Below, in pieces: positions 50,695 to 60,287 of a stretch of DNA of 64,000 nucleotides. Position 1 is the stretch's first letter. Every line of letters begins with the position of its first letter. The notes below the pieces were generated by a model. That model had not been told where the DNA came from. It worked only from the letters and a program-made list of their open reading frames with translations, and did not search any database. The stretch is from Pseudobacteriovorax antillogorgiicola (GTDB lineage: Bacteria; Bdellovibrionota_B; Oligoflexia; Oligoflexales; RGVZ01). The position numbers were made by a program, and so were the translations under genes. The DNA is taken from contig CAMBEK010000001.1 in the NCBI GenBank assembly GCA_945865565.1, forward strand, positions 227,795 to 291,794. The letters run 5' to 3'.

Positions 50695-50976
50695 ATGAGC
50701 GAAGTAAAATCAGAGATTTCCAGCAAGGAAGTAGAGTTCGCGGAACTGGTTCTAGGACTTTCGTCAGCGGCGCTTCATTATTTGGGGCAAGGCCATGGTG
50801 GCGACGTAAAATCTAAATCAAAAGAAACCAACATGGTACTTGCTAGGCAGAATATCGATATCATCCGGATGCTGAAGGTCAAAACCACGGGAAATCTTTC
50901 TACAGAAGAAAGCAAAATGGTCGATGCCGTGCTTACCGACCTGATGATTAAGTTTCACCAGCTCAAGGGCGAATGA
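50695..50976 (+). CDS. DUF1844 family protein
   Basis: The 93-residue protein matches DUF1844: VEFAELVLGLSSAALHYLGQ, ARQNIDIIRMLKVKTTGNL, and a C-terminal amphipathic helix (VLTDLMIKFHQLKGE). The function of the family is unknown; members occur mostly in deltaproteobacteria, Acidobacteria and relatives. GGAG lies 8 nt before ATG 50695; the frame from 50665 is less likely. It abuts the stop of the convergent gene at 50977. Confidence 0.8.
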   Translation: MSEVKSEISSKEVEFAELVLGLSSAALHYLGQGHGGDVKSKSKETNMVLARQNIDIIRMLKVKTTGNLSTEESKMVDAVLTDLMIKFHQLKGE

Positions 50977-51777
50977 CTAGTTATTTTTTAAATCTCTCTG
51001 GATGGTTAATTTTGTTGCCGTTGGCAGTGTCGTTGAGTCTTTAGCTAGAGCCAGAATTCTGAAGATCGCATAGGCCCCCTTTGATGCCTCGAGTTCAAGT
51101 AGGCTCACACCAGAGCGCTTTTTGTCGAGAAGCGCGAGTTGAGAATCTGATCCCCGTATTGCAAGGGCTTGAATTTTCTCCCTACTAAAAATCGACGCCG
51201 GTCCACCGACAATCACATAAGCCCCTTTGCGCCCAAGGATGATGCCGTCGTAGCCAAGGCACTGATAAATCCAGGCCAGGGTCGATTCAGGCGACTTGTC
51301 GCCATGGTAGGGTTTTCCAGCCCCGATCTTGTGCAGCTGCTGCCCGTCATTTGTATAAATTGAAGGCTCTTTTCCACGAATACCGGCAATGATCACATTC
51401 GCACTAGATCTTAATGCAAGAGGCAACTTCTTTGTTTTTTTGGTCAGGCCGCCTGATTCCTGATTCAGTCTCAGCGAGAGGTCGGCACTGGGCCCGTCTA
51501 CGATCAAAAAAGGAGAAATTTTTTCAATCGCACGCCCGTCGGCTATAAAGTTTACCTCGCTTTTGTCGGATACCTCCGACTCCAACAGCAACAGTCGCCG
51601 TGGCACCGACAGAGGGGGAAAAGACGCATTTTTAACTTCGCTGATCCAGGATTCAAGGTCCGGGGCGGGCTCCAAAGTTCGTGCATGGAGAGACCGCGAA
51701 TACAGGCCAGAGGTCAATGAAACGCAGAGTCCGAATGCGCAGGCGGCTGCGGGCAAAAATCTATTTTGATTCTTCAT
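50977..51777 (-). CDS. Exported protein of unknown function
   Basis: The 266-residue protein has a signal peptide (NQNRFLPAAACAFGLCVSLT to about residue 33). The body has beta-alpha character with IVDGPSADLSLRLNQ, YDGIILGRKGAYVIVGGPA and AILRILALAKD-like helices near the end. No family recognised. It is 15 bp downstream of an outer-membrane-like gene and is probably the last gene of an operon that also contains a FecR-domain protein. Confidence 0.6.
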   Translation of the reverse strand: MKNQNRFLPAAACAFGLCVSLTSGLYSRSLHARTLEPAPDLESWISEVKNASFPPLSVPRRLLLLESEVSDKSEVNFIADGRAIEKISPFLIVDGPSADLSLRLNQESGGLTKKTKKLPLALRSSANVIIAGIRGKEPSIYTNDGQQLHKIGAGKPYHGDKSPESTLAWIYQCLGYDGIILGRKGAYVIVGGPASIFSREKIQALAIRGSDSQLALLDKKRSGVSLLELEASKGAYAIFRILALAKDSTTLPTATKLTIQRDLKNN

Positions 51778-51792
51778 AAAAACTCCCCTTGC

Positions 51793-53529
51793 CTACCATT
51801 TGATGACGAGCCCTAAACCAGCATATGCAGACCTCAGTTGAATCGCTGATACGCTCACTTCCCCTGGCGCGAGTTCACCAGACTTCAGGTCCTCGATTTT
51901 TAAATTTTCGTACGACGTAAAACCAAGAATATTTAGTGAATAATCGACCCCAAAACTGCGGAACTGTAACCCCGAATTAACAAACAGGTCGGCCCCCATC
52001 CTTTGAGCCGAAACCGCGCTTGTGCCGAGTACTGGTAGAAAACTAATCGCCCGGTCGAGGGCATACCAAACGCGTCCCGTGTAATGCTTGGTGATCCGTT
52101 CAGCCGAGACCTCCAGCGAGAAACTCGGCTGATCCTTGGCCACAAACTTTTGGGTCGAGGTAGCCGCCCCGCTATCGTCGAATTCAATCGGCTGGGTGGT
52201 CGTCAAATAATATCTTCCCAATTTTGGTGTCACTTCAACTCTGTTAAAAAAAACTGGAAACTTGATCGAAAAAGATTTCCCTAAAACAAATTTCGACCAT
52301 TCCATGTCCAACGTGCTGTCACCCGACACATAGGTCGTCTTCGGGAACTTGTCGTAATAAAACTTCAGGCCATTCAGCGGTCCAGATCCAATCTCAACCA
52401 AGAGGCCATACGTCGCTGCATTCTCGAGCAGTTTGTCACCCTTTAATAATTGGGTGCCGTAGCGCAGTCCAACGTAGCCAGATGCCGCAGTCTGAAATAG
52501 AAGGTCCGAAATTGAGTCGTAACCCTTTGAAAAGAATCTATTGAGCAGTCCCGATCGTGCCGCATCCATCAGTCGCTCGTGGGCCTCACTGATTGCAGTG
52601 GCCATTTTTTTCCCCTGTGACCCAGCCCCTTCAGGAGAATGGATCCAGATTCTCGTCCCTGGGTCGAAGTTATCCTTCAATTTCTGATCAAATGAATACT
52701 TGGCCGAGGGCACGAGGAAAGTGCGGGAACCGGAGCCACTGCCGGCCTTAACCTTTATTTTTTCAACTTTGATCAGTTTGCCCTCGCCTAGATGTGTTGC
52801 AACCAGGCGGCCGGAGTTTGAATCGCGTTCGAGCCTGTAAAAAACAATGTTTTGCAGCGGATCAACCTGCAGAAATTTTCTCGTTTGAAATTTTTGCTCC
52901 TTGTACATCGACAGGCGTAACTCACCCCCCTTGAGGGATACCTTTGATGGGTCAAGGCGGTTAAGAATGGGAGAGCCATCAAGGAGTGCATAGGCGATCA
53001 AACTTGCAAATTCCTGTTCGGAAAGAAATTCTGGCGCCCACTCACTGGAAGGGATGGTAAGCACGGGCCTAGAATTTTTTTGCGGCGGCCCAGCTAGATT
53101 GGTACCGACCCAAAAACCGATTGAGTCCCCCGCTTTTGCAATTCGAACCGTAACGTTGAAATCCTCTGCCGTTGTTTTTCCCGTTTTTACAGCAGCGTTT
53201 TCACCCAATTTGCAGGTCGTCGAACCAGCAGGGCCGGATTCCCAAAGGCCTGCCCCATCCATTAATGCGCTTGCCAACGTTGAGCAGGAGGTCTCCCAAG
53301 TGGAAGCCTTCTTTGTTTTCATGGCGAGGAGCTCTTCGGAAATTGTGATTTCGATCGCGACCGAATTGATTGGCGAAAACACCCGCGATGACTTCGGTCG
53401 TGTGGGTGTATTTGCATCGGGGGTCGCTGAAAGCGCCGCAGGCGCTAGGCCTGTAATGATAAAAAGTAATATCCAGCCGGCACCAAGGGCAATTCTTTTC
53501 ATTCTATTTTTGGTGGCCAGATTTACCAT
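51793..53529 (-). CDS. Large exported protein, probably outer-membrane, unknown function
   Basis: The 578-residue protein has a signal peptide (RIALGAGWILLFIITGLAP to about AALSA). Residues about 50-180 form a soluble domain with Cys pairs; the C-terminal 250 residues are amphipathic strands with many aromatic residues (KFYYDKFPKTTYVSGDSTL, GRYYLTTTQPIEF) and end in LGLVIKW, consistent with a beta-barrel. ATG 53529 lies 4 bp after the FecR gene stop, and ATG 53502 is an alternative. Co-transcribed with the FecR-domain gene; family not recognised. Confidence 0.65.
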   Translation of the reverse strand: MVNLATKNRMKRIALGAGWILLFIITGLAPAALSATPDANTPTRPKSSRVFSPINSVAIEITISEELLAMKTKKASTWETSCSTLASALMDGAGLWESGPAGSTTCKLGENAAVKTGKTTAEDFNVTVRIAKAGDSIGFWVGTNLAGPPQKNSRPVLTIPSSEWAPEFLSEQEFASLIAYALLDGSPILNRLDPSKVSLKGGELRLSMYKEQKFQTRKFLQVDPLQNIVFYRLERDSNSGRLVATHLGEGKLIKVEKIKVKAGSGSGSRTFLVPSAKYSFDQKLKDNFDPGTRIWIHSPEGAGSQGKKMATAISEAHERLMDAARSGLLNRFFSKGYDSISDLLFQTAASGYVGLRYGTQLLKGDKLLENAATYGLLVEIGSGPLNGLKFYYDKFPKTTYVSGDSTLDMEWSKFVLGKSFSIKFPVFFNRVEVTPKLGRYYLTTTQPIEFDDSGAATSTQKFVAKDQPSFSLEVSAERITKHYTGRVWYALDRAISFLPVLGTSAVSAQRMGADLFVNSGLQFRSFGVDYSLNILGFTSYENLKIEDLKSGELAPGEVSVSAIQLRSAYAGLGLVIKW

Positions 53530-53533
53530 TTGA

Positions 53534-55138
53534 CTACCTGAAGCTATTTATTTTGACCGGTCGCGTGAAAAATGCGCTGGAGTTTTTCCGGACAAACGAA
53601 GCAACGGATGGATACTTGCGTACAAAATCAGCGTTCACCTGAAAGAGATTTTGGTCCTGGAAGACGAAGATGCTTTTGCCCTTTTGAAGGGATCCAGCCA
53701 CAAGCGACTGAATTTGATCGACGGAATATTTTTTTCCGTTCACTAAAGCATCCCGGGGACCTGTGAATGCAAAGTCCGCGTCAAGGATTTCCCGGAGCCG
53801 GTCCGAGTTGGCGTTATTCAGACCACCCCCGCTGATCTCAGCAATCACCTCCTGATCTTTTACAAGAAAAGTCCCGGATGGCCTCAACGTCGCAGGAGCG
53901 TCGAAGCCGCTTTGGGTGGCAGAGCGCATCATGCCAAGTAAAGGCCGGATGACTCCGGCCTTTACGGTGGTCAAGACCAGCGGAAACTTGCCTGGGTTGC
54001 CCCCGGTGGTGCCAGCAATCCAAGGGCCTATTACGGGTCGCTCGATCAAGTCTTGAAGACCGACGGTCACGCTGGCCGCCTGCCCGAGAGGACTAAGCGA
54101 TCCAATTGAAAATCCGCCCTCAATTGGAATCCTGCGCGCGGTCTGGCTTACTGCAAAAATGATCGAGGCATCGAAGGAATGAATGGTCGCACCGTTCCTT
54201 GATTTTCCCGCGCCGGATTCAATGAGGGAGCCGATGGAGGTTTTTCCCGCAAATGAATTGGACTCGCCTGTTGGGGTAAGTGGTATCACGACGCCTTTAT
54301 CCTTCGGACCTTGTTTAAGTTCGACCGCGATTTTTGATGGATCTATATTGGATTTGAGGCTGACTTTTATAGTTAGTTCGGTCGCCGAGATCGAAGTGAA
54401 AGCGGCAGACGTCCAGAGAGTTTTTCCCGGCGCAGGAAACAGCAGCGAAGCCGTTGCCATGATTTTGGGTTGGGGTTTGGGAGTTGGGATGGGAGTTGAA
54501 GTCGGCGTTGGAATCAGGGTTGGAGCTGGGGTCGCTACCGCCGCCAAGGCTTGCTCAATCATTCGGCCGCTCTCTACGGCTTCGACCTTCGTAAGGGTCG
54601 TTGTCTTTCCGGTTTTAATATTCTTTTTTACAACCTCGGTGATCCCTGCTGCTCCGGTGCTCTTTGTGGTCACCGACTCTCCGGCGCTAACAGTAATTGC
54701 CCCGTTGCCAGTTAGAAGTATGACGGGTCTTGACTCTGCATTACCCAGAGAAACCTGTGTTTGTCCGGCGCGCGTTGCGTCGATCAGGATGGTTGGGCTT
54801 GATGCGGCGTCCTCTAGCGACGCAATGGTAATCCTTGAATTGGCGCGACAGTCAGCAGTCCTGCCGGAATAAAAATTGATACCCGCCGATGAGTCTGGGC
54901 CGGTGACGATCTGGTCGCCATCGGCCAGCGACGTTCCGGTGCGCACGGGACGGAAATCGAGGTCGCCGGATTTCACCTGGACTACTCCCTCGACCTTAGA
55001 GATCCAACCAATCTTTGAGTTCGATTGGAATCCATAAAAATCAAATCGACGCAGGGCTGCGATGGATGCCACGAAGGCGCCAACAACGATGGTCATGGCG
55101 ACGACGATTTTCACAATAAAGCTGAAACGGCCATTCAT
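53534..55138 (-). CDS. FecR-domain protein with N-terminal membrane anchor
   Basis: The 534-residue protein has an N-terminal hydrophobic segment (FIVKIVVAMTIVVGAFVASI, about 6-26). A FecR domain (about 45-160) contains KVEGVVQVKSGDLDFRPVRT, LADGDQIVTGPDSSAGINF and VSLGNAESRPVILLTGNGAI. A Pro/Thr-rich spacer (about 210-235) follows, then two domains of unknown type. ATG 55138 is chosen; a TTG at 55162 would add eight residues. In many bacteria such anchored FecR proteins belong to envelope-sensing clusters rather than iron signalling; no sigma factor or TonB receptor is nearby. It is divergent from the SpoIIE phosphatase gene. Confidence 0.82.
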   Translation of the reverse strand: MNGRFSFIVKIVVAMTIVVGAFVASIAALRRFDFYGFQSNSKIGWISKVEGVVQVKSGDLDFRPVRTGTSLADGDQIVTGPDSSAGINFYSGRTADCRANSRITIASLEDAASSPTILIDATRAGQTQVSLGNAESRPVILLTGNGAITVSAGESVTTKSTGAAGITEVVKKNIKTGKTTTLTKVEAVESGRMIEQALAAVATPAPTLIPTPTSTPIPTPKPQPKIMATASLLFPAPGKTLWTSAAFTSISATELTIKVSLKSNIDPSKIAVELKQGPKDKGVVIPLTPTGESNSFAGKTSIGSLIESGAGKSRNGATIHSFDASIIFAVSQTARRIPIEGGFSIGSLSPLGQAASVTVGLQDLIERPVIGPWIAGTTGGNPGKFPLVLTTVKAGVIRPLLGMMRSATQSGFDAPATLRPSGTFLVKDQEVIAEISGGGLNNANSDRLREILDADFAFTGPRDALVNGKKYSVDQIQSLVAGSLQKGKSIFVFQDQNLFQVNADFVRKYPSVASFVRKNSSAFFTRPVKINSFR

Positions 55139-55273
55139 AAGATAGCAAAACCCCTGGTTCAATAGTTACGGGGTTTCATCGGAACATCCCGCAACAACTT
55201 GATTTTTGGTCCAATCCCCTAAAGCCTCTCAAGTTCTGTCCGATCCCCCTGTGAGTAGAGGAGGACAAAATCA

Positions 55274-57400
55274 ATGGCGGGCAGTTCCAAGGTCCCGTTT
55301 TTAAAGTCGCTGCGGGCTCGCTTTGCGCTGGTCATCGCATCCGTTGCGTCTTTTGCAATCCTTGTCATTTTTATGGTTTTCAGTTCGCGTTTTGAGACCT
55401 TCCTGAATAGCGGGATCAAGGAAGAATTGACGGGTAATGCCGAGAAGGCGGCGGATGCCGTGGGTGCAACCGTCAAAACCCAAGTCGGTCAGTTGACGAC
55501 ATTTGCGGCGCCCCTCCTGTTGGCTGACCCGGCAAAACAAAAAGTCAGCTTTTCGGCTTTTCTTCAGGGGTTTAATGAATTTTTGACCCTGTCTACCTAC
55601 CGATTTGATCCAGTCCGAAACGAGATTACATCAAGTGTCACCAGTGACCTGGCCGATTTCCAAAAACAGGACGCTCTTTTTCAAGGGGGCGATTCGGTCG
55701 GGATGCATAGAACTCTCCTAGAACTGGAACTGCGTGAGCTCGAGCGGTTTGCTCGCAATGAGTCCCTGGCCGGATCACTTCAACCATCGTACCGTTTTGT
55801 GAGCCTCGCCCGGGAATCACGGCTTCCAGTTTTTACAATTCTTGTCAGATACCCCCCGGAGAAAGAAGGCAGCAAGGAATTTTCACTGGTTGCGACTTCC
55901 ATTTGGCTGACATCATTGATGGTCGCCTTGCCAAAAACCGCAGCAGTGGAAACCAGCATCGTTGATGGCTCGGGCATCGTCGTTGGATCAACCGTTGTCC
56001 GCGATGTACTTGCTGCCCGGTCCTATGGCGATCTGCCTGTGGTTCGGGCTGCTCTGGTTTCAGTTCAGCCGAGCGGGCTTTACGAGCGTTTGGGTGAGTG
56101 GAAGATCGCGGCTCGCTTGCCTCCGGCTCTGCGGGATCTTCTGCCCAAGAATCAAAGTTTTGTTTACCAGGGCAAGCGGCGGTTGGAATGGGTGGGAGCT
56201 TTTGCACGCGTTCAAAAGCAGGGCATTGGCATGGACCGGCATTGGGTGATTGTGCAAAAGCGTTCAGATGCCGTCTTTGGTGTTCTTAAAAAATCTAAAC
56301 TGGATACGATTCTCGCCGCACTTTTCGTTCTAATTGGGGCTGTGGCTGTTGGTGTCATCTGGGCTGGTGAAAGCACGGTTCAGTTGGGCAAGGTGTACCG
56401 CGCTACGGGTGAGATTGCGTCGGGGAAGTTCGACACGAGAATCGAGGGGCAATCTGAGGATGAGATTGGTCAAATAGCGGGAGCCGTCAATCAGATGGCC
56501 GCCGATTTAAAGGAACAGGTCGAATTAAAAGCTGAAAAAGGCCGCCTGCTGGCAGAGGCCAACACGGCACGGACCGTCCAAGAAACTTTTTTTCCTGCCG
56601 GCACCATCTCCGTCAGAAATCTCAAAATGACAGGAAGCTATCAACCCGCTACGGAGTGTGGCGGTGATCTTTGGGGACACTTCACCGTCCGTCCCGGAGT
56701 TGAGCTGGTTTACATTGCAGATGCAATGGGGCATGGGGCCTCGGCGGCGATCATGACCGCAATGGCCTATACGGCATGCAATCTGATTTCAGACATCATC
56801 AAGGACGCCGCGATCTTCCATGACTCGCCGGCACAGTTGCTGAACCGGATGAATACCGTGATCTTCGGAGCAGTGAAGGGCAAGATCAGCATGACTTGCT
56901 TTGCGGTGCTCTATGATTTCAACAAGGGGCAAATGGTTTTTTCCAACGCCGGGCATAATTTTCCCTTTGTGATGTTTCCGGTTCAAGGTGAGGCTGCAAG
57001 GCCAGCAATCCCTCAGTCACTTTCGCTCAGCGGCAATCCGCTCGGCGTCGATGATGCAAGCGTCTTCACCGATAAAACGCGTCCAATTTTGGCAGGCGAG
57101 CGGTTGGTGTTGTTCACCGACGGGCTGATTGAATGCCGTTCACCTGGCGGTCAAATGTGGGGGCGCAAGGCATTGAGTTCAACCATGCAGTCTTCGAACA
57201 AGGCTAACAGCGTCGAGGAATTGCGAGACGCAATCGTAGGCAAGGCATTTGGTTTTTTTGCCAATGTCCCCCTCGCCGACGACGTGACCTTAGTTGTTGC
57301 AGAGGTCGACTCTAACTGGGTCGCCGGGAACAATGGATTGGTTTCAGAGAGCCATCCGGGGCCCGTTGAAGTCGGCACTATTGATCTGGCGGTGGCCTGA
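55274..57400 (+). CDS. Membrane-bound SpoIIE/PP2C-type phosphatase with HAMP domain
   Basis: The 708-residue protein has an N-terminal membrane helix (about 15-37), a large periplasmic sensor region (about 40-345, Cache-like), a second membrane helix (about 348-370, ILAALFVLIGAVAVGVIWAG), a HAMP domain (IASGKFDTRIEGQSEDEIGQ, about 385-420) and a SpoIIE/PP2C phosphatase domain (about 440-690). Metal-binding motifs are ECGGDLWG, ADAMGHG, FTDGLIE and ADDVTLVV. It probably dephosphorylates an anti-anti-sigma or similar phosphoprotein in response to an outside signal. Its stop overlaps the start of the clp gene by 1 bp (TGATG), indicating coupled translation. Confidence 0.93.
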   Translation: MAGSSKVPFLKSLRARFALVIASVASFAILVIFMVFSSRFETFLNSGIKEELTGNAEKAADAVGATVKTQVGQLTTFAAPLLLADPAKQKVSFSAFLQGFNEFLTLSTYRFDPVRNEITSSVTSDLADFQKQDALFQGGDSVGMHRTLLELELRELERFARNESLAGSLQPSYRFVSLARESRLPVFTILVRYPPEKEGSKEFSLVATSIWLTSLMVALPKTAAVETSIVDGSGIVVGSTVVRDVLAARSYGDLPVVRAALVSVQPSGLYERLGEWKIAARLPPALRDLLPKNQSFVYQGKRRLEWVGAFARVQKQGIGMDRHWVIVQKRSDAVFGVLKKSKLDTILAALFVLIGAVAVGVIWAGESTVQLGKVYRATGEIASGKFDTRIEGQSEDEIGQIAGAVNQMAADLKEQVELKAEKGRLLAEANTARTVQETFFPAGTISVRNLKMTGSYQPATECGGDLWGHFTVRPGVELVYIADAMGHGASAAIMTAMAYTACNLISDIIKDAAIFHDSPAQLLNRMNTVIFGAVKGKISMTCFAVLYDFNKGQMVFSNAGHNFPFVMFPVQGEAARPAIPQSLSLSGNPLGVDDASVFTDKTRPILAGERLVLFTDGLIECRSPGGQMWGRKALSSTMQSSNKANSVEELRDAIVGKAFGFFANVPLADDVTLVVAEVDSNWVAGNNGLVSESHPGPVEVGTIDLAVA

Positions 57401-60069
57401 TGGATATGTCCAAGTATGAATTTGGCGCCCAAAAAGCCCTGCATCAAGGGCTGCAATATGCTCGTGGATTTGGTCATCCCCACTTTGAACCCGAACATGT
57501 CGCGCTCGCCATCGTAAAGCATGGCAAGGTCGGCCTTTCAAAGGAAGTGTCGGATCGATTGAAGGTTCACCTTGAGAGTCACCTCGCCAAAGTTCCGCGC
57601 ATCTTTGGTTCGATCAAGATTGAATTCGGAAAGCGCCTGTCGGGAGCCCTTGACCGCGCCGAATCTTCGGTGAGTGGAAACCCGGTGTCAGAGGCCGTCC
57701 TTTGGGATTCAATTTGTAAACAGTCGACAGCGATCCTTAATTTTTTTGCAGGATTCAAACAAACAAGGGTTGAGTCCCGCGATTTTGTCCCGTTGTCTGC
57801 CATCGATGATTCCCAGCCGACAAGCAATGCTGCCCCGTCAGCAAATGGGGTCAGCGAACCAGTTGCAAAGAAGGCGAAGGCGATCAAGGAAGAAAAGGCC
57901 GCCTCAAATTCCGACGAATTCAAAATGAATTCATTTTTAAAGGCTTACACCTCTGACCTGACGGAACTCGCTCAAAAAGGCGATCTTGATCCAGTCATCG
58001 GTCGTGATCCCGAGGTTCGCCGCGTCCTTGAGATTCTTGGGCGCAAGAAGAAAAACAATCCTCTTCTTTTGGGCGAGCCCGGGGTTGGGAAGTCGGCTGT
58101 TGCGGAAGCCGTTGCGTTGAAAATTGCCAGTGGCCAGGTTCCCGAAACCATGCGCGACAAGCGTGTCTTGTCGCTGGACCTTGGTGCCATGCTGGCTGGC
58201 GCGAAATTTCGCGGCGAATTCGAAGAGCGGATCAAAGGCCTGCTGCAAGCTCTCGATGAATACCGAGGGCAGATTATCCTTTTCATTGATGAAATTCACA
58301 TGATCGTAGGAGCTGGAAATCCTCAGGGCTCTGCCGACGCAGCAAACCTGCTCAAGCCAGCCTTGGCCCGCGGTTTAATTCAATGCCTTGGGGCCACGAC
58401 CCTGGATGAATTCCGCAAGTACATTGAAAAGGATCCGGCGTTGGAGCGGCGTTTTCAGCCACTCATGGTGGAAGAACCTGGCCGCGCCGCAGCGATCTCG
58501 ATCTTGCGTGGACTGAAAGCCCGTTATGAAATCCATCATGGCGTTCAGATTGACGATGACGCATTGGTTGCGGCCGTAGACCTGTCAATCCGTTACGTCC
58601 CGGATCGTCGCCTGCCCGACAAGGCCATCGACCTTGTGGATGAGGCCGCCAGCCGCCTGCGCCTTCAGATTGCTAGTGTTCCGGCTGTATTGGACGGGTT
58701 GCGCGGGCGGATTGCCCAACTTGAAATCGAACGCAACGCGATTGGCAATCAGTCCATAAATCAAAAGGCTTTCGCCATCATTGATGCCGAGCTCGGAAAA
58801 GTCCGCAAGGAACACGAGCGAGTGGAGTTGATTTGGCGGAGCCATCACTCAACGCTGGAGTCTTTGCGCGAGGCCGAGGCGCGGAAAGAGGAGCTTTCCG
58901 GTCTTTATGAAGGCGCAAAATCGCGAGGAGAATTCGAATTCGCCGCACGTCTGCAATACATGGAAATTCCGAACAACGAAAAACACCTGTCCGAATTGCG
59001 GGCACACCTTGGAACTCAGCAGTCTCAAAATTCTTTTCTTCGGCAGGTCGTTGGTTCGCGCGAGATTGGCGAAGTTGTCGCTGTGTGGACGCGGATCCCG
59101 GTCGACAAGATTGTTGAGGATGATTCAAATCGATTACTCAAAATGCGAGCCCGCCTGGAGGTTCGCGTCTTTGGTCAGGACGCAGCATTGGATACGGTCA
59201 GCCGGGCGGTTCGCAGGGCGCGCACCGGCGTCAACGATCCGAAGCGACCTCTTGGGGTATTCTTGTTTCTTGGGCCAACAGGCGTCGGCAAGACCGAAAC
59301 GGCTAAAGCATTGGCTGCAGAAATGTTCGACGACGAGAGCAAGATGATTCGCGTCGACATGTCAGAGATGATGGAGTCACACAACGTCGCACGGTTGATT
59401 GGAGCGCCCCCGGGATATGTCGGCTATGGGGAGGGCGGAGGTCTGGCGGAAGCCGTTCGTCAAAAGCCCTACACGGTCGTGCTTCTGGATGAGATTGAGA
59501 AGGCGCACCCAAAGGTCCTGGACATATTGCTTCAGGTTTTTGAGGACGGCCGGCTGACTGACGGGCGCGGCAAGGTGGTTGATTTTCGAAATACCCTGAT
59601 CATCATGACCTCGAATCTGGATGTGGGTCTGATTCAATCCAATCATGCCAGCCAAACCGATGATGGGGGCTTGCGCCGTGCCCTCTCTGAAACGTTGAGG
59701 CCAGAATTTGTCAACCGGATTGATGAGATTGTGCAGTTTCGTAAACTAGGCCCCAAGCAACTTGAGATGGTCTTGGGTCGACTGCTGATCGAACTTAATG
59801 ACCGTTTGTCATTTCGAAACTTTCGCGTAGGCCTTGGGCCGCTCTTGCAGGAGCACCTTTTGGTCATGGCCTCGGACCCCCGCTTTGGTGCCCGGACCAT
59901 GAGGCGGGCCTTTCACAGCAAGGTGGTAGACCCGGTTTCAGACCGGATCCTGGTCATGGCAGCCGCATGCCGTGGTAGTTGGATTTTGGATCTTGACCCC
60001 GATGGACGCCCCGTTTGGCGGGAGGAATTTGATTCATCCCGGTATCTTCCCCCGGCTAGGGAAGGCTGA
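57400..60069 (+). CDS. Clp-family AAA+ ATPase, ClpB-like
   Basis: The 889-residue protein has one Clp N-terminal domain (about 5-90), a Pro/Ala/Lys linker (about 140-175), AAA+ D1 (Walker A LGEPGVGKS about 221-229, Walker B LFIDEIH), a coiled-coil middle domain of ClpB type (about 435-560; LEIERNAIG, EFAARLQYMEIP) and AAA+ D2 (Walker A GPTGVGKT about 623-630; LLDEIEKAHP). The length is near ClpB (about 860). No ClpP-binding IGF/IGL loop was seen, favouring a disaggregase or unfoldase over ClpAP. The D1/D2 linker region is well preserved. It is coupled to the SpoIIE phosphatase, which is unusual for a housekeeping ClpB; a specialised second ClpB/ClpV-like role is possible. Confidence 0.85.
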   Translation: MDMSKYEFGAQKALHQGLQYARGFGHPHFEPEHVALAIVKHGKVGLSKEVSDRLKVHLESHLAKVPRIFGSIKIEFGKRLSGALDRAESSVSGNPVSEAVLWDSICKQSTAILNFFAGFKQTRVESRDFVPLSAIDDSQPTSNAAPSANGVSEPVAKKAKAIKEEKAASNSDEFKMNSFLKAYTSDLTELAQKGDLDPVIGRDPEVRRVLEILGRKKKNNPLLLGEPGVGKSAVAEAVALKIASGQVPETMRDKRVLSLDLGAMLAGAKFRGEFEERIKGLLQALDEYRGQIILFIDEIHMIVGAGNPQGSADAANLLKPALARGLIQCLGATTLDEFRKYIEKDPALERRFQPLMVEEPGRAAAISILRGLKARYEIHHGVQIDDDALVAAVDLSIRYVPDRRLPDKAIDLVDEAASRLRLQIASVPAVLDGLRGRIAQLEIERNAIGNQSINQKAFAIIDAELGKVRKEHERVELIWRSHHSTLESLREAEARKEELSGLYEGAKSRGEFEFAARLQYMEIPNNEKHLSELRAHLGTQQSQNSFLRQVVGSREIGEVVAVWTRIPVDKIVEDDSNRLLKMRARLEVRVFGQDAALDTVSRAVRRARTGVNDPKRPLGVFLFLGPTGVGKTETAKALAAEMFDDESKMIRVDMSEMMESHNVARLIGAPPGYVGYGEGGGLAEAVRQKPYTVVLLDEIEKAHPKVLDILLQVFEDGRLTDGRGKVVDFRNTLIIMTSNLDVGLIQSNHASQTDDGGLRRALSETLRPEFVNRIDEIVQFRKLGPKQLEMVLGRLLIELNDRLSFRNFRVGLGPLLQEHLLVMASDPRFGARTMRRAFHSKVVDPVSDRILVMAAACRGSWILDLDPDGRPVWREEFDSSRYLPPAREG

Positions 60070-60105
60070 TCCGTGGAGAAGTTGCTTGGATACCGCGTTC
60101 CGGGC

Positions 60106-60134
60106 TTGACAACATTGGGTCATAACAATAATTC
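60106..60134 (+). promoter_or_regulatory. Sigma-70-type promoter of tRNA-Gln (and possibly prs)
   Basis: TTGACA (60106-60111), a 17-bp spacer and TAATTC (60129-60134) give a start site near 60141, about 15 bp before tRNA-Gln. The next genes follow on the same strand with no terminator seen, so prs may be co-transcribed. Confidence 0.65.
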
Positions 60135-60155
60135 TTCTGCGATCCGCATCCGAGT

Positions 60156-60230
60156 TGGGGCGTCGACAAGCGGTAAGTCACTGGATTTTGATTCCAGTAT
60201 TCGTAGGTTCGAATCCTACCGCCCCAGCCA
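60156..60230 (+). tRNA. tRNA-Gln (anticodon TTG)
   Basis: Acceptor TGGGGCG pairs with CGCCCCA, the anticodon loop TTTTGAT lies in a CTGGA/TCCAG stem, T-loop TTCGAAT is in a GTAGG/CCTAC stem, and CCA is encoded (60228-60230). Confidence 0.95.
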
Positions 60231-60287
60231 CTCTTTCCCGCTTTTCTTCAATGTATGGCACCTCTTTCTGTTTCGAGGGTTGGCCTT

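Noticed and set aside
54183-54872. 229-codon plus-strand frame opposite the FecR gene
   Set aside because: It reads the Pro/Thr linker in reverse as a Val/Gly repeat; shadow.
49778-60069. Type VI secretion locus (FHA, phosphatase and Clp ATPase)
   Set aside because: No TssB, TssC, Hcp, VgrG, TssM or TssK genes; the ATPase has a ClpB-type middle domain.
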